NCBI RefSeq assembly: GCF_008831285.2
Contig: NW_022204683.1
Location: 1 to 31,475 of the forward strand
Source: Nymphaea colorata
Lineage: Eukaryota > Streptophyta > Magnoliopsida > Nymphaeales > Nymphaeaceae
DNA length: 31,475 nucleotides
Direction of reading: 5' to 3'
Of this stretch, positions 1 to 9,300 are shown in pieces. Each line of letters opens with the position of its first letter. Position 1 is the first letter of the stretch. Position numbers and translations under genes: made by a program. The notes below the pieces were generated by a model. The model had not been told where the DNA came from, ran no database searches, and worked only from the letters and a program-made list of their open reading frames with translations.

Positions 1-82
1 CCCCAACCCCAACCCCAACCCCAACCCCAACCCCAACCCCAACCCCAACCCCAACCCCAACCCCAACCCCAACCCCAACCCC
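1..82. repeat. left telomere, (CCCCAA)13 plus CCCC
   Basis: Thirteen perfect CCCCAA units followed by CCCC open the window directly at base 1. The C-rich strand runs 5' to 3' inward, as expected for a left chromosome end whose 3' G-strand is GGGGTT. This G4T2 repeat is the type known from oligohymenophorean ciliates. Confidence 0.98.
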
Positions 83-211
83 TAATTATAATTTAAACTG
101 AAGAAAAATAACTAAGCCTTTGTAGAATTTAATCTTAATATTTTTAGCAAATTTATATATTAGCACGTGTCTAATAGCCCTCTTTTTTATCTAAATGTAT
201 AATAATAAGCT
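83..211. other. AT-rich subtelomeric spacer
   Basis: About 130 bases of AT-rich sequence between telomere and first start codon. No repeat, RNA gene or further telomeric unit is visible. It must hold whatever 5' signals the first plus-strand gene uses. Confidence 0.6.
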
Positions 212-1051
212 ATGATTAAGCCGTACTAATAACTAGCAATGCAGGCATATTAACACGAAATCAGGCATAAGATGAGGGTCCAGCAACAGAAATAGTACGA
301 GGCTTCAGTGGTCAAATACTTCTTAATCATTCAAAAGGTGTGCCATCAAGACATAGAAAAAGGTATACACTTAATCATGGAAATGATCCCAGAAGCATTT
401 GCGCAATCTTTTATAAAAGTCAAATTTACCGAATAGCAAATAAGAAACCACTTTGCACAAATAACTAACAAAAACTATGTATAGATACAAAGATGCTTGA
501 CCCAGATATTAGACAATAAAATTGCTTAAATTGTCAAAAAGTTCAAAGAAAATGCCTAAAAGTCACAGACATTGAATATATAATATTAAGTTCTCTCCAC
601 ATTCATCTATACTATGGATAGACTTCAAAAGTATTTTCCTTTCTAAAAGAGCTCATATCGCTTTTAGATTGTGACTATCAGGACGATCTTAGGTATATCG
701 AAGGAAGCATTTAAGAGATTAAAGAGAAAAATTGCTTAAAATTGGGAAAGACTCATCTTTATGAAAGAATAATTCAACCTTGAAGACATTTCCATAATAT
801 ATTTCATACTTGCCTTAAAGAAAAAGGTCTTAAGATACAATGCAGATGAGGTTTGCCAAGTATTAAAGGAAGTGAATCCAGAGGAGATAAGCTTTTATGT
901 CAATAAGCAATAGACTTTAGATGATATTTGCGACAAAGGGTTAAAAAGGTATATATATCGGAAATTCTTCAATAGAAATTTAGTAGAAGGAAACGGACAT
1001 TACTAAATTGATGCATAAAATACAAACATTTTAAGAATTAATGAATAATGA
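212..1051 (+). CDS. hypothetical protein, 279 aa, first subtelomeric gene
   Basis: I do not recognise this protein. With TAA/TAG read as Glu the frame is open from the ATG at 212 (alternative ATG at 239) to TGA at 1049. It gives a charged, mostly helical product starting MIKPYEELAMQAYEHE, with the segment FTEEQIRNHF near residue 80. Two helical blocks (around residues 145-200 and 205-250) have the spacing of cyclin-fold or TFIIB-like repeats, but no signature residue lets me claim that. There is no signal peptide or membrane segment. A 27-nt GT..AG stretch at 949-975 is in frame and could be a cryptic intron. The same reading frame continues with coding character after the TGA, so this may be only the first part of a longer gene ending at 2596. 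Confidence 0.6.
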
Positions 1052-2596
1052 AAACGAGTAACGCTAAAAACAAAGAAATTTAAAAAGCTATTCGATCGTT
1101 ATGATACGTACTAAATCTATCACTACTTAAAGCAATTTAAAAAATATCAACAAGCCAACAGGAACCAAGCTTAAAAAGCAAAGAATTAATAAAAAAGCAC
1201 ATAAAAGACATATTAATTTTTCATCCATATTATTAGTTTGAGGATCTGCTAAAGAGGTATATAATCTTCACAAAAAAAGCTTTAAAAGTAATATTACGAT
1301 GATAATATTCGTTAGATTTTAGCTTAGACAAACGCCTAGCAGTAAATGAAATACGTCCAGATGATGCTGAGTAGCATCGACAAATCAATAAAAATGAAAT
1401 AAATGTCGTCTTCCTCGATTATTACACATTTGATTTGCTGAGCTGTTAGGATAAGTCTCAAGAAAGGGTAACTATAGTCATGGGAGTAGATTTGAACGGG
1501 TTTTATAAAGCAAGATTAGTCAGGCATTAAGTTTCTCTGAAGAATTTTATACCAATGTGGAGGAAATGTACTTAAAAGAATCCCATTAATCATCAATATC
1601 TCAGCACTTAGTTTTGGTTGATTCAAATTTTCCAGCCCAAAATGATTTTTGAAGAAAAAAATAAAAATACGATAGTGGAGATAATGCCTAAAAGTGATGT
1701 TTTGCCTAATCCTTGTAAGAAAATTTGCTTGCAAATTGAGCAGTAAATGAATGACCAGAACAGAAATGCCGATGAATAGGTTGCTTTTTGTGAAATATCG
1801 AAAAATTTTCCGATATAAAAAGTGAAATAAATAATTTCTGAGGAATGGAGTAGGATTACATTTCGTTTAGCCCGATTGTCTTAAATAAATAATAGAAGAT
1901 GATGAATAAGGCTGATGAAGTTCATGTCATCATACCAGACCGATAGAAAGAAGATTTCAAGATGGAAGTAGAGGTGCTTGACTAAATATTTTAAAATCAG
2001 CTGATCCAAAAGACTAAGAAGCAATGATAAATAGACAAGTTGTCTAACCAGGAAAAAACCATTGCCAATAGAGATAATTAACGATCCAAATAATAGCTTG
2101 ACTTCACCTTACTCTTTTCCTAGTTGGTATGCCCATTATATCCTGCTCCTAATTATCCTTGCTATAATTCTATTCTACATGTAAGATAGTCTAGTCAAGA
2201 TGGTGACTTTGATTATTAGAGATAATAGTCTCCAATCATCCTAATAGGACCAACGATTTATTTTTAAGCTGAATAGCCCTTCCGGAAAGAAAAAGAAACA
2301 GAAAGGGATCATCTCTATTAATAATAACAGATTAATCTAGGATCCCATATTGAGGTTAGTGGCCATAGCATTTACCTATTTAGTATAATCGTGAAGAAAT
2401 TAGATACTATAATTTGCGTCCATATATGGATTTGTAAATGGATCGCTTAGCTGCAAAGACATAAAATTAGCTGCGAAGAGATTTAGAACTAATGAACTTT
2501 CTATTGAATCAGTTGTCAAACGCTCTTGTGAAAATTGTTACAAAGAAGGTACCAAGGAGAAAGAAAGGGAAAAGAGAAAACCATATGATGCAATGA
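1052..2596 (+). pseudogene. broken continuation of the subtelomeric locus (unknown family)
   Basis: This stretch has clear coding composition on the plus strand under the TAR=Glu code, but not in one frame. From 1052 the frame of the preceding ORF runs to TGA at 1439. A second frame then runs from about 1440, through a likely intron at 1617-1635 (19 nt; a 25-nt version starts at 1611), to TGA at 1900. A third frame runs from ATG 1899, is interrupted by an in-frame TGA at 2025, and continues to about 2350. A 29-nt GT..AG intron at 2360-2388 would join it to the last frame, which ends at TGA 2594-2596 with a basic tail (KKVPRRKKGKR). No family recognised. It is either a decayed gene, two or more genes, or one gene with consensus errors; I cannot decide. 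The end is convergent with the SAC gene, 57 bp away. Confidence 0.45.
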
Positions 2597-2653
2597 AATA
2601 AGTAAATTATAGGCCTAAGAAGGCTTTAAAATCAATTAGTAAGAGATATTCCA

Positions 2654-4314
2654 TCAGAGCTACACAAACTATCCACTTTCAAACTCCTCTTCCTTTGCGT
2701 TTTTGAGCCTCGCTTCGAACTCTGCCAAATTGATGGTCTCCGTATGCTGTCCGATCATCAGATCGATCACTTCCTGCTTGTAGTTATCCTCCATGTACTG
2801 CTTGTAGAACCTCCCCAAGGTCTTCAGCCCATGGTCCATGATCCCCTTCAGATCCCTACGGCCAGTCCTCGTGATGTTGGTGTGCGTTGATCCTGTCCCC
2901 GTGTAGTGCTTGGAGACGGTGTCTCCGTTGTCGGCCCAAGCATTCTTCAGACTTATGATCAGCATGTTGGTCGACTCTGACCCATGAGCTGCTTTCATTA
3001 TAGAATCAGATCCGATGATCGTGTGTAGGTCAAATCCGCATTTGGTGAAGATAGATCCCAATATCTAATAGGCTATTTTACTCTGGACTAGGTTAGTCCT
3101 ATCCAAACAGTCCAAACAATTGACTCTAAAAACTCCTTTCTGCAAAGTTAGTGCAGCTTTTTCCGCAATATTCTCGCTATAGTAGCTGAAATACTTGTTA
3201 ACGGGGGCTACTTTGTTGATAAGGTAATCGGACCTCTCGAATTTTTGTCCCTTGCAGGCGAAATGGAAGTCATAAAACTCATATTTCAGGAAAGGCAAGC
3301 CGAGTTCCTTGATGAGCTGCTCGTAGTAAAGAGTAACTGCATACTATCCTGATTTTTGCTTAGACAGCAAGTTGATTGCAAAGATGTTTGTGTAATACTT
3401 CTAGAGCTTCCTGAAATGACGCTAAAAAGCAGCCCTATTTTCCTCGTGATTGCTATAGAACTCTACTTCAGCGTAGATGCCTGATTGCTTCCAAAAGGCA
3501 GGCACGGAGCCTCTGATTTGGACATGGGAAAAGAGGTAACCTCCGACGATGACCATCTGCTCAGTTTAGCAAAAATTGGCTACATGTCCCTTATTGTCGA
3601 TTCCTCTTGAGTTGTACCGAGTTCCTCCCACTTTCCATGACCGTCGTGTGATTAGGAAGTATTCAATCTTCTTTCCTTGCAGAAAAGCTTGAAGTTTCTG
3701 ATGGAGCCTTGCATAAGTCCAACAAACCAAGCCTTATCTTGCAGTTGTAGCAACTTCCTTCCCATATTGAGGTTCCAGTGGTATTTTCCCTGGTGGGATA
3801 TCCCTTCGCGTAGGCCTGCCTGGACAAGCTGAGATCGTATTCATAGCTGAAGTAGTAGCCCTCCTTAATGAGGCAATTCTTCAGGTAGAGTAAATAGTTT
3901 TCGATTTGGTTTCTCATTTAGCTGTTTTACTCTTCGCCACAGCTCAGCAAGGCAATCTATCTCACCTCGAAGATGTCCTGCCCTTAGATTGTGCACACCT
4001 TCTCACAGGTCCGCACTAAGAAAAGGAATGTTTTGCTGAGGACCGTTAGCAATCCCATGAAGGCTGAATATGAGCCTTTTTCTGAGTAATTTTGATCGAT
4101 GGTGTCGGTCTTATCTGAGTTAGAGTGTCTTACTTTTTCAGTGAGTTCGCAATTCTTGCGTGTGATGACCAGATTGGTTCTAATTTTGGTTTATTTTTGG
4201 TTGGGTTCGAGCAGGTAGTAATCCTTGTATGTGTAGAGTGATGACTTCGAGATTCATCGGTACGTTTTGCATCTCTTCCACATCCTTTTCGTCCATGATC
4301 ATATCTGCCATCAT
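2654..4314 (-). CDS. SAC-domain phosphoinositide phosphatase
   Basis: Removes phosphate from phosphoinositides, as the SAC1/SAC family does on ER, Golgi and endosomal membranes. The translation begins MMADMIMDEKD and has the SAC N-terminal block (GLLTVLSKTFLFLV), YFSYEYDL, YHWNLNM, ITRRSWKVGGTRYNSRG, NFCETEQM and GSVPAFW. The catalytic CX5R is CLDCLDR at about residues 378-384, followed by WADNGDTVSKHYTGTGS and TRTGRR. The Glu of NFCETEQ and several other acidic sites are TAA/TAG codons. It needs introns at 4245-4263 (19 nt) and 3708-3727 (20 nt), plus a frame change near 3790-3835, modelled as a 26-nt GC..AG intron at 3790-3815; a one-base error is equally possible. The product is about 531 aa. 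It lacks the C-terminal membrane hairpin of SAC1 and ends soon after the catalytic domain, so it is probably soluble or peripherally bound. Subclass within the family is not settled. Confidence 0.88.
3708..3727 (-). other. intron, 20 nt (SAC gene)
   Basis: Minus-strand sequence GTTTGTTGGACTTATGCAAG, phase 2. Removing it joins KLLQLQDKAW to LHQKLQAFLQ and the ITRRSW block. Confidence 0.8.
3790..3815 (-). other. putative 26-nt GC..AG intron or frameshift (SAC gene)
   Basis: Conserved SAC sequence changes frame between YFSYEYDLSLS and YHWNLNM. No GT..AG intron of suitable length exists here. Removing this GC..AG segment, which contains the perfect palindrome GGGATATCCC, restores the frame. A single missing base near 3833 would do so as well. 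Confidence 0.35.
4245..4263 (-). other. intron, 19 nt (SAC gene)
   Basis: GT..AG on the minus strand. It joins the short N-terminal exon in phase 0 to the SAC-domain frame; without it that frame has a TGA just upstream. It is the one well-supported intron here that is not 20 nt. Confidence 0.7.
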
Positions 4315-4413
4315 ATTAGCTGGTATCGATTAATAATCGATGCAATAATTTGAAGAGCAAATTCGGAAGTTAAACATAAGTCTATTCTGATATATTATCA
4401 CAAAATTACTAAA

Positions 4414-5195
4414 TCAGCAAAAGCATTAACTATGGCTGGGCCTATTCACTATTGATAATCTTGGGATAGTCATTCCGCATAACTTGCTTTAGCTTTATTT
4501 CAAATTTATGCAATCAGCATCCAAAATCGACCATACTTTATTGACTGCTTGCGAATCATTACAATCTATTCTACCGTATCTGTATTTCTTGCCCTTCAGA
4601 AGAGAGGACAGCTCTTATGACTTTTCGATAATGCTCGCTTCAGCAGAATTTTCGATGATGATAATATGCGGCTTCATTGTATTTTCCTAGACGTAGTCGA
4701 AAATTGCCTTTATCTGTGCAGGGGTTTCTCCTCTGGTAACGATTAGTTGAACATCCGAATCTACTTAATACCATCAATACGTTTAAAAGTAGTATCGAAG
4801 CCTTAGAAAATGGATGATTGGGATACCGTATCCCATAAATTATATTGAACTGTTAGGCTTTTCACCTGCCTATTGATGGAAGCCACGTCTACAGACACCG
4901 TGTGATTAATCTTCTTTTTTTAGCTTTGAGTCATAGAGCGAATGAGGGTGGTCTTGCCGACTCCTTTGCTTCCCACAAATACCACTTTAACTTTTTTATC
5001 GAGTCTGTTATTAATGTAATCATCATCTTTTGCCTATTGTACAGTCCTGCACTTCGTATGCTCTTTGATGGGGCACTTATTGGGCATGTCTTCGTTTTAT
5101 CTTTGAAGGCAAGTTTAGCAAAAAGAGTACCCACATTAAAAACTGATCCTCTTGCGCTTGAAAGAGAACATTAGGTTGCAGTTGTAGCAGTTCAT
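4414..5195 (-). CDS. RING-like zinc finger fused to a Ras-like GTPase domain
   Basis: A 253-aa two-domain protein. Residues 3-49 resemble a RING finger: Cys pairs C3/C6 and C26/C29, C21 in ECGYSFCETC (the usual CGHxFC with Tyr for His), and C41 in CPI followed by H46 and C49. RING proteins usually recruit E2 ubiquitin enzymes; with altered ligands that activity is unproven. From residue 69 a small-GTPase fold begins: VKVVFVG then P-loop GSKGVGKT (75-82), switch-II region LWDTVSQS in place of WDTxGQE, and IIIIENSAEAS where NKxD is expected. GTP binding may therefore be weak or lost. One 20-nt intron (4761-4780). The domain order recalls TRIM23 (RING plus ARF), but B-box and coiled coil are absent and the G domain is Ras/Rab-like, so I give no symbol. 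Neighbours are 99 and 88 bp away. Confidence 0.75.
4761..4780 (-). other. intron, 20 nt (RING-GTPase gene)
   Basis: Minus-strand GTATTGATGGTATTAAGTAG, phase 1. Its removal joins FEGFDTTFK to HSDVQLIVTRGETP, which otherwise lie in different frames. Confidence 0.8.
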
Positions 5196-5283
5196 TATAC
5201 TTATAATTATAGGAGTTTAAATACTTTTATATCTTCCCATATCACCATACTTATATTAATACTTTTAAGATAGCTAATACTCA

Positions 5284-6223
5284 TCAAAACAAATCTATCT
5301 CGTCCTCCTTTACCTAGATTTTCTATTTAAGCAACTAGTTTTATCTTTCAACTTCTTTCTCGTTTTGGTCTTATTATGTATGCTATGGCCCATTTGCATT
5401 TTCTTACTTTTTGGAGAGTCTCTTCTATTCTCTCTCGGCCTATTCTCGATTCAATCTTTAGAGTTAATCGTTATCCTCCTTAGTGTATTTGAGCTTGTCC
5501 AACTTTTTGTGGAGCTTCAGCTCGTTTGTCTCTTTGAATTTTTCGCATATGCTCAGACACATAAGGTGGTTGCTTATCTCAACGGAAATCGTCCATTGAG
5601 GATAGTAGATGTCTGGAAAATGACCATATTTTTTTGTTATTTTTTCAGTTTCCTTCAAGACTTATTTATAGTTGAATTTAGCGTTATTTCTGCACTTGAA
5701 GTTCAGCATCCAGCTTCTAATTTCTTTATCCTGGGAATGGATATTTACCAGTTCTTCAAGCTCATCAATCATCCTGAAATGCTCAGCTCTAAACGCTCTT
5801 TCTACTGGCAAAATTCTATGGCAAAATCTTGTGATTTCCCTCCCTTCCTCATGCACTTCTTTCATGATCTCTGAGACGACTCTTAGCGGATCTATCTGCG
5901 CGAATATAGGGTTGATTTTGATAAAACACATGCACTTGATATTGTAAGGGTTACATTGACGTTGGTTTCAACTTGTGTGAGAAGCTTCGCATTAGCTTTT
6001 TTGTTATATGCGACTTCAGTTTCCAAGCTAATTTCCTTGCCGTCCTCTTTGATCCGTTTATGTATATGTTCCTGGGTGACATCGCTATAGATCTGTTCGA
6101 TTTGCTTGATGATGAAAGGTCTACTTCAGTTAGGAAGTTGTAGGCGTCTCTGAGAGCCTGTTTCTATCGATTTTTATCACAGCTAATCAAGAATCCTTTG
6201 CAAGAGGGTTCGTCGACCTTCAT
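5284..6223 (-). CDS. THUMP-domain tRNA acetylation adaptor (THUMPD1/Tan1 family)
   Basis: THUMPD1/Tan1 binds tRNA through its THUMP domain and brings it to the NAT10/Kre33 acetyltransferase, which makes N4-acetylcytidine in tRNA-Ser and tRNA-Leu. The 299-aa product starts MKVDEPSCKGFLISCDKNRE, matching the family's N-terminal GxLIxCxxxRE. A THUMP core follows: MCFIKINPIFAQ, then TRFCHRILPVERAFRA, YPQWTISVEISNHLMCLSIC and a charged tail of many Glu (often TAR codons). ILPV followed by a basic helix and the VEI strand pattern are typical of this family. Two 20-nt introns (6105-6124 and 5935-5954) are required to keep the frame. TGA is followed directly by a second TGA in frame. Loss of the gene in yeast affects tRNA stability; its role here is inferred from homology. 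Confidence 0.88.
5935..5954 (-). other. intron, 20 nt (THUMPD1 gene)
   Basis: Minus-strand GTAACCCTTACAATATCAAG, phase 0, between VETNVN and CMCFIKINP. Confidence 0.85.
6105..6124 (-). other. intron, 20 nt (THUMPD1 gene)
   Basis: Minus-strand GTAGACCTTTCATCATCAAG, phase 0, between AYNFLTE and QIEQIYSDVT. Confidence 0.85.
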
Positions 6224-6318
6224 ACCTGCTTTATTATAAAACAACACTTGACATTTCTTGTATATACCAACAACAAAGCAAACAGATATGAAGATTAGGA
6301 ATTATTATCATGTTTAAA

Positions 6319-9300
6319 TCATTTCTTCTTTTTCAACTTTGCCATCAAGATGCTTGTCTTCAATTTGGTGCTGTATTATTTCTATATTTCTTGGGAACTT
6401 TTGTTTGATTTTATTGAAACCTATGAGCCGATCAGATGGGCTGATTAGCTTTTATAAGATTTGTCGATTGGATCTATGGCCTGAGGTAGAGGTTGAGAAA
6501 GAGGAAGGCCGAGCATCTACTGGATCTAATCATTCTTCTATGAATCGGAAACAGCCTCCATAATGTCACTCACGAATATCAAACTCTTCTTTTTTTCACC
6601 TAAATAATAAGCCAATTACTGCCGGTCTTCATTTCTGTGATTGGAGTTTCTCCATCATCTTCCTCTATCTCTGCAATTGGAGAATCAAATAAAGGAAGTT
6701 TGTTCTGTGATGATTTGCTCGAAGATTTTTCAAAGAGAGAAGTAATGGGGGCATTAGAAGTGGAGATCGGTGATATGCACTCCTATGATTTGACTTTTAC
6801 CATAGCCTTTTTGCTTCCTTATAATAGTTCCATCTCATGTTTTTTCTTCATCTCTATCAGTAGCTTTTGGATGAATTGCAGGATGGTGGACTTTGAAGCC
6901 AGCAGCTGCTTATACTAATGCCTCAGCTAATGTACTCCCTATCGGAAACCTCCTAGATAAAGAAATATGAGATTGAAAATATCCTCCTATGAGGGCAAAG
7001 CTACAGCTTCTCCTTATGGAGATTAGGCTAGCTCACGCAAAGGATCAATTAGACTTCCTGGACTATGGAATTCTCTCTAAGGAGTCTACTAGATAGGATG
7101 CTAGTGCTATTGAATCTTAAATGAGGAGACTGGTTTTACTTCCTTCTTTGCATAGTAGACATTTTCCCTTTTTTGTTTTGTTGATAATTGTTATGTCAGC
7201 TATCGTATCTACTGTTTTAATTGGGCAATCTATTCATCTTTTTAAACATTAATCTATCCCGAAGTCAGTTGCTCAAGGGTAATCTCATTCTGCAAGCGTT
7301 AGTTGGCATTTGTCAGATTTTTAATCTGCACTCTTGCCTCGTATAGCTATTTATCTTACTTTTTAATGCGCTCATCATTCTTATCGCTCTTCTTCTTTTT
7401 TAAATTCTGCTGCCTTTTTTGAATATTTTTTAACTTGGATGATATATCTTACAATCTTCTTTCATAGTCAGATAATTTAGCTTCCTTGCTAAGTGTTTTT
7501 TCTTGGAAATTATGCCAAAAATCTTCAATCATTTCCTCGAAGATTTCTTAACTTTAATCAATTCTCACGCATCTATTACTATTCTAAATGAAGCGTTGTT
7601 CGCTTTGCTAGAGGTGTTCTTTTAGTGTTTTATTTTAAAGCTTAAGCTCTTCAAGGTTAATTTTATGATTAATGAAGACGCTTTCCAGCTCCAGCAATTC
7701 TGATTGTGTTTCTTAAAATCTTTTGTTGCTTTTCTCTAGCTTTGACTACAAATCCTTTCGTATTTTTGCCTATTCTTCAATTTTCAATGCCAAATCATCG
7801 TTTTGCGTCTTCAATTCTACATTTTGATGGTGATAGAATGAGAGATACCCTGATTTTTCTTCTAGAAGCTCCTAAGTTTCAATAATTTTAATGCTCAAGC
7901 TATTGTATTTTATGTTGGTTGAAGCAAGTTGCTGCTATAGTAATTGATTGCTTTCGGTGAGAAGTCTTAACTACTGTCTATATTGTTCAAGTTGGTCTGC
8001 AGTTTAGGCCAGTTGCTGTGCCAATAAGGCAGACTAGCTTTTAATTGTCTCTTGTTATTTATTGCTTTAGATCCTAATTGACTATAATTTTTGAAGGTAG
8101 TCAGCTCGATTATCCTCTAATTATAGTTTCAGTTTATTAATTAAGCTCTCTGCCGAATGCAATTTTTATTCAAGCTGTCGAGATTGGTTGGAACACTATT
8201 ATCTGGATTGAATGGATTATTGTTGATGCTTGGCTAGGGATTAGTTTAGGGATTGCACTGTTGCCTTTAGGAAAGACTACCTCTTCTAAAGCTAAGCCAT
8301 TGCCGACTGGTATGATTAATGGTTAATTTTTATACTCATTTACAACTACAGGCACTTGATCCTATAGACATCTTACATTTAATATCTTTCTTAGTATTCT
8401 CTCCCACGGTGTGAGTTTTAATCAAGACCAGAGCATGGCTTGCCCACCTACAAACGCTATTCCTTCTCAGGCTATACTTATGATGATTATTTCAAATCCA
8501 CTGACTCAAGAGCCAAAGACAAGTTGGCTTCATTTTCAGTCATGCTCTCCAGGATCATATTCTATTTTTGGGCCAAGCTTTGCTCCAAGTTTCTCACCTT
8601 TGACAAGTATTACATCGATTAGATCTTGGAGACCTAATGAGATTTGGTCAACTTGTCGATTTATTTTTCAGAATCTAGAAGTCTTGCTTGAGAAATTGCC
8701 AACTCTTGCTTCAATTGCTCGTTTAGATGAGTCAGTTATGAATTGTGCAGACGGTATTAGGCAGTTTACTCCTATTTAGAAGCTAGTTTGGAAGTAGATT
8801 CTTAGTATAATTGCTTCAGCTTTGCCAATTAATTGTCTTTTCTATCTAATGAGGACTTCAGCTATGCAATCGCATCTTATTTTTGCTTTTAAAGTGAAAG
8901 GATTGCTGAGTTGTATTTTAACTCACCCTCTACGATCTATGCCTCTCTTTCAACTATTTCCTATTGGAGCAACCGCTTGCCTTACTCATACTCAGCAATT
9001 ACTTTCTGGAGCTTCTCTTATTGGTTATCTTCCATTTGAGACATCTTGATATCCTTTTCACGTATCTATATCTATCTCTACTCAATTTACTGCTGCAGGA
9101 GTCTCTTTGCACTCTCGTACTCCTACCTTATCCTCTGGATTTAATCAGCATGCTTTGCCTATATTTCAAGAATCTTGATATCCTTGCCACTAATTTCCGT
9201 CTATCTTTCCACTAACTATGCTTGCAATATTCGCTTAGCTTCTTCACTTTCTGTCTTTAGAACTTACACTTCTCTTTTATACTTATTGTTTATCCTTTCA

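Noticed and set aside
1049-2027. TGA recoded as Trp or Cys in the left locus
   Set aside because: All other genes use TGA only as the final stop, and the locus also has frame shifts that recoding would not explain.
3708-3760. SAC reading frame without an intron at 3708-3727, through a one-base shift near 3660
   Set aside because: A canonical 20-nt GT..AG intron exactly like those in other genes restores the frame without assuming an error.
5365-5874. 169-aa hydrophobic frame on the plus strand, looking like a membrane protein
   Set aside because: It is the antisense shadow of the THUMPD1-like gene; the minus strand carries the family motifs.
8411-9215. Several plus-strand frames of 75-122 aa
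   Set aside because: They lie antisense to the giant coiled-coil gene, whose minus-strand frame is continuous here once TAR is read as Glu.
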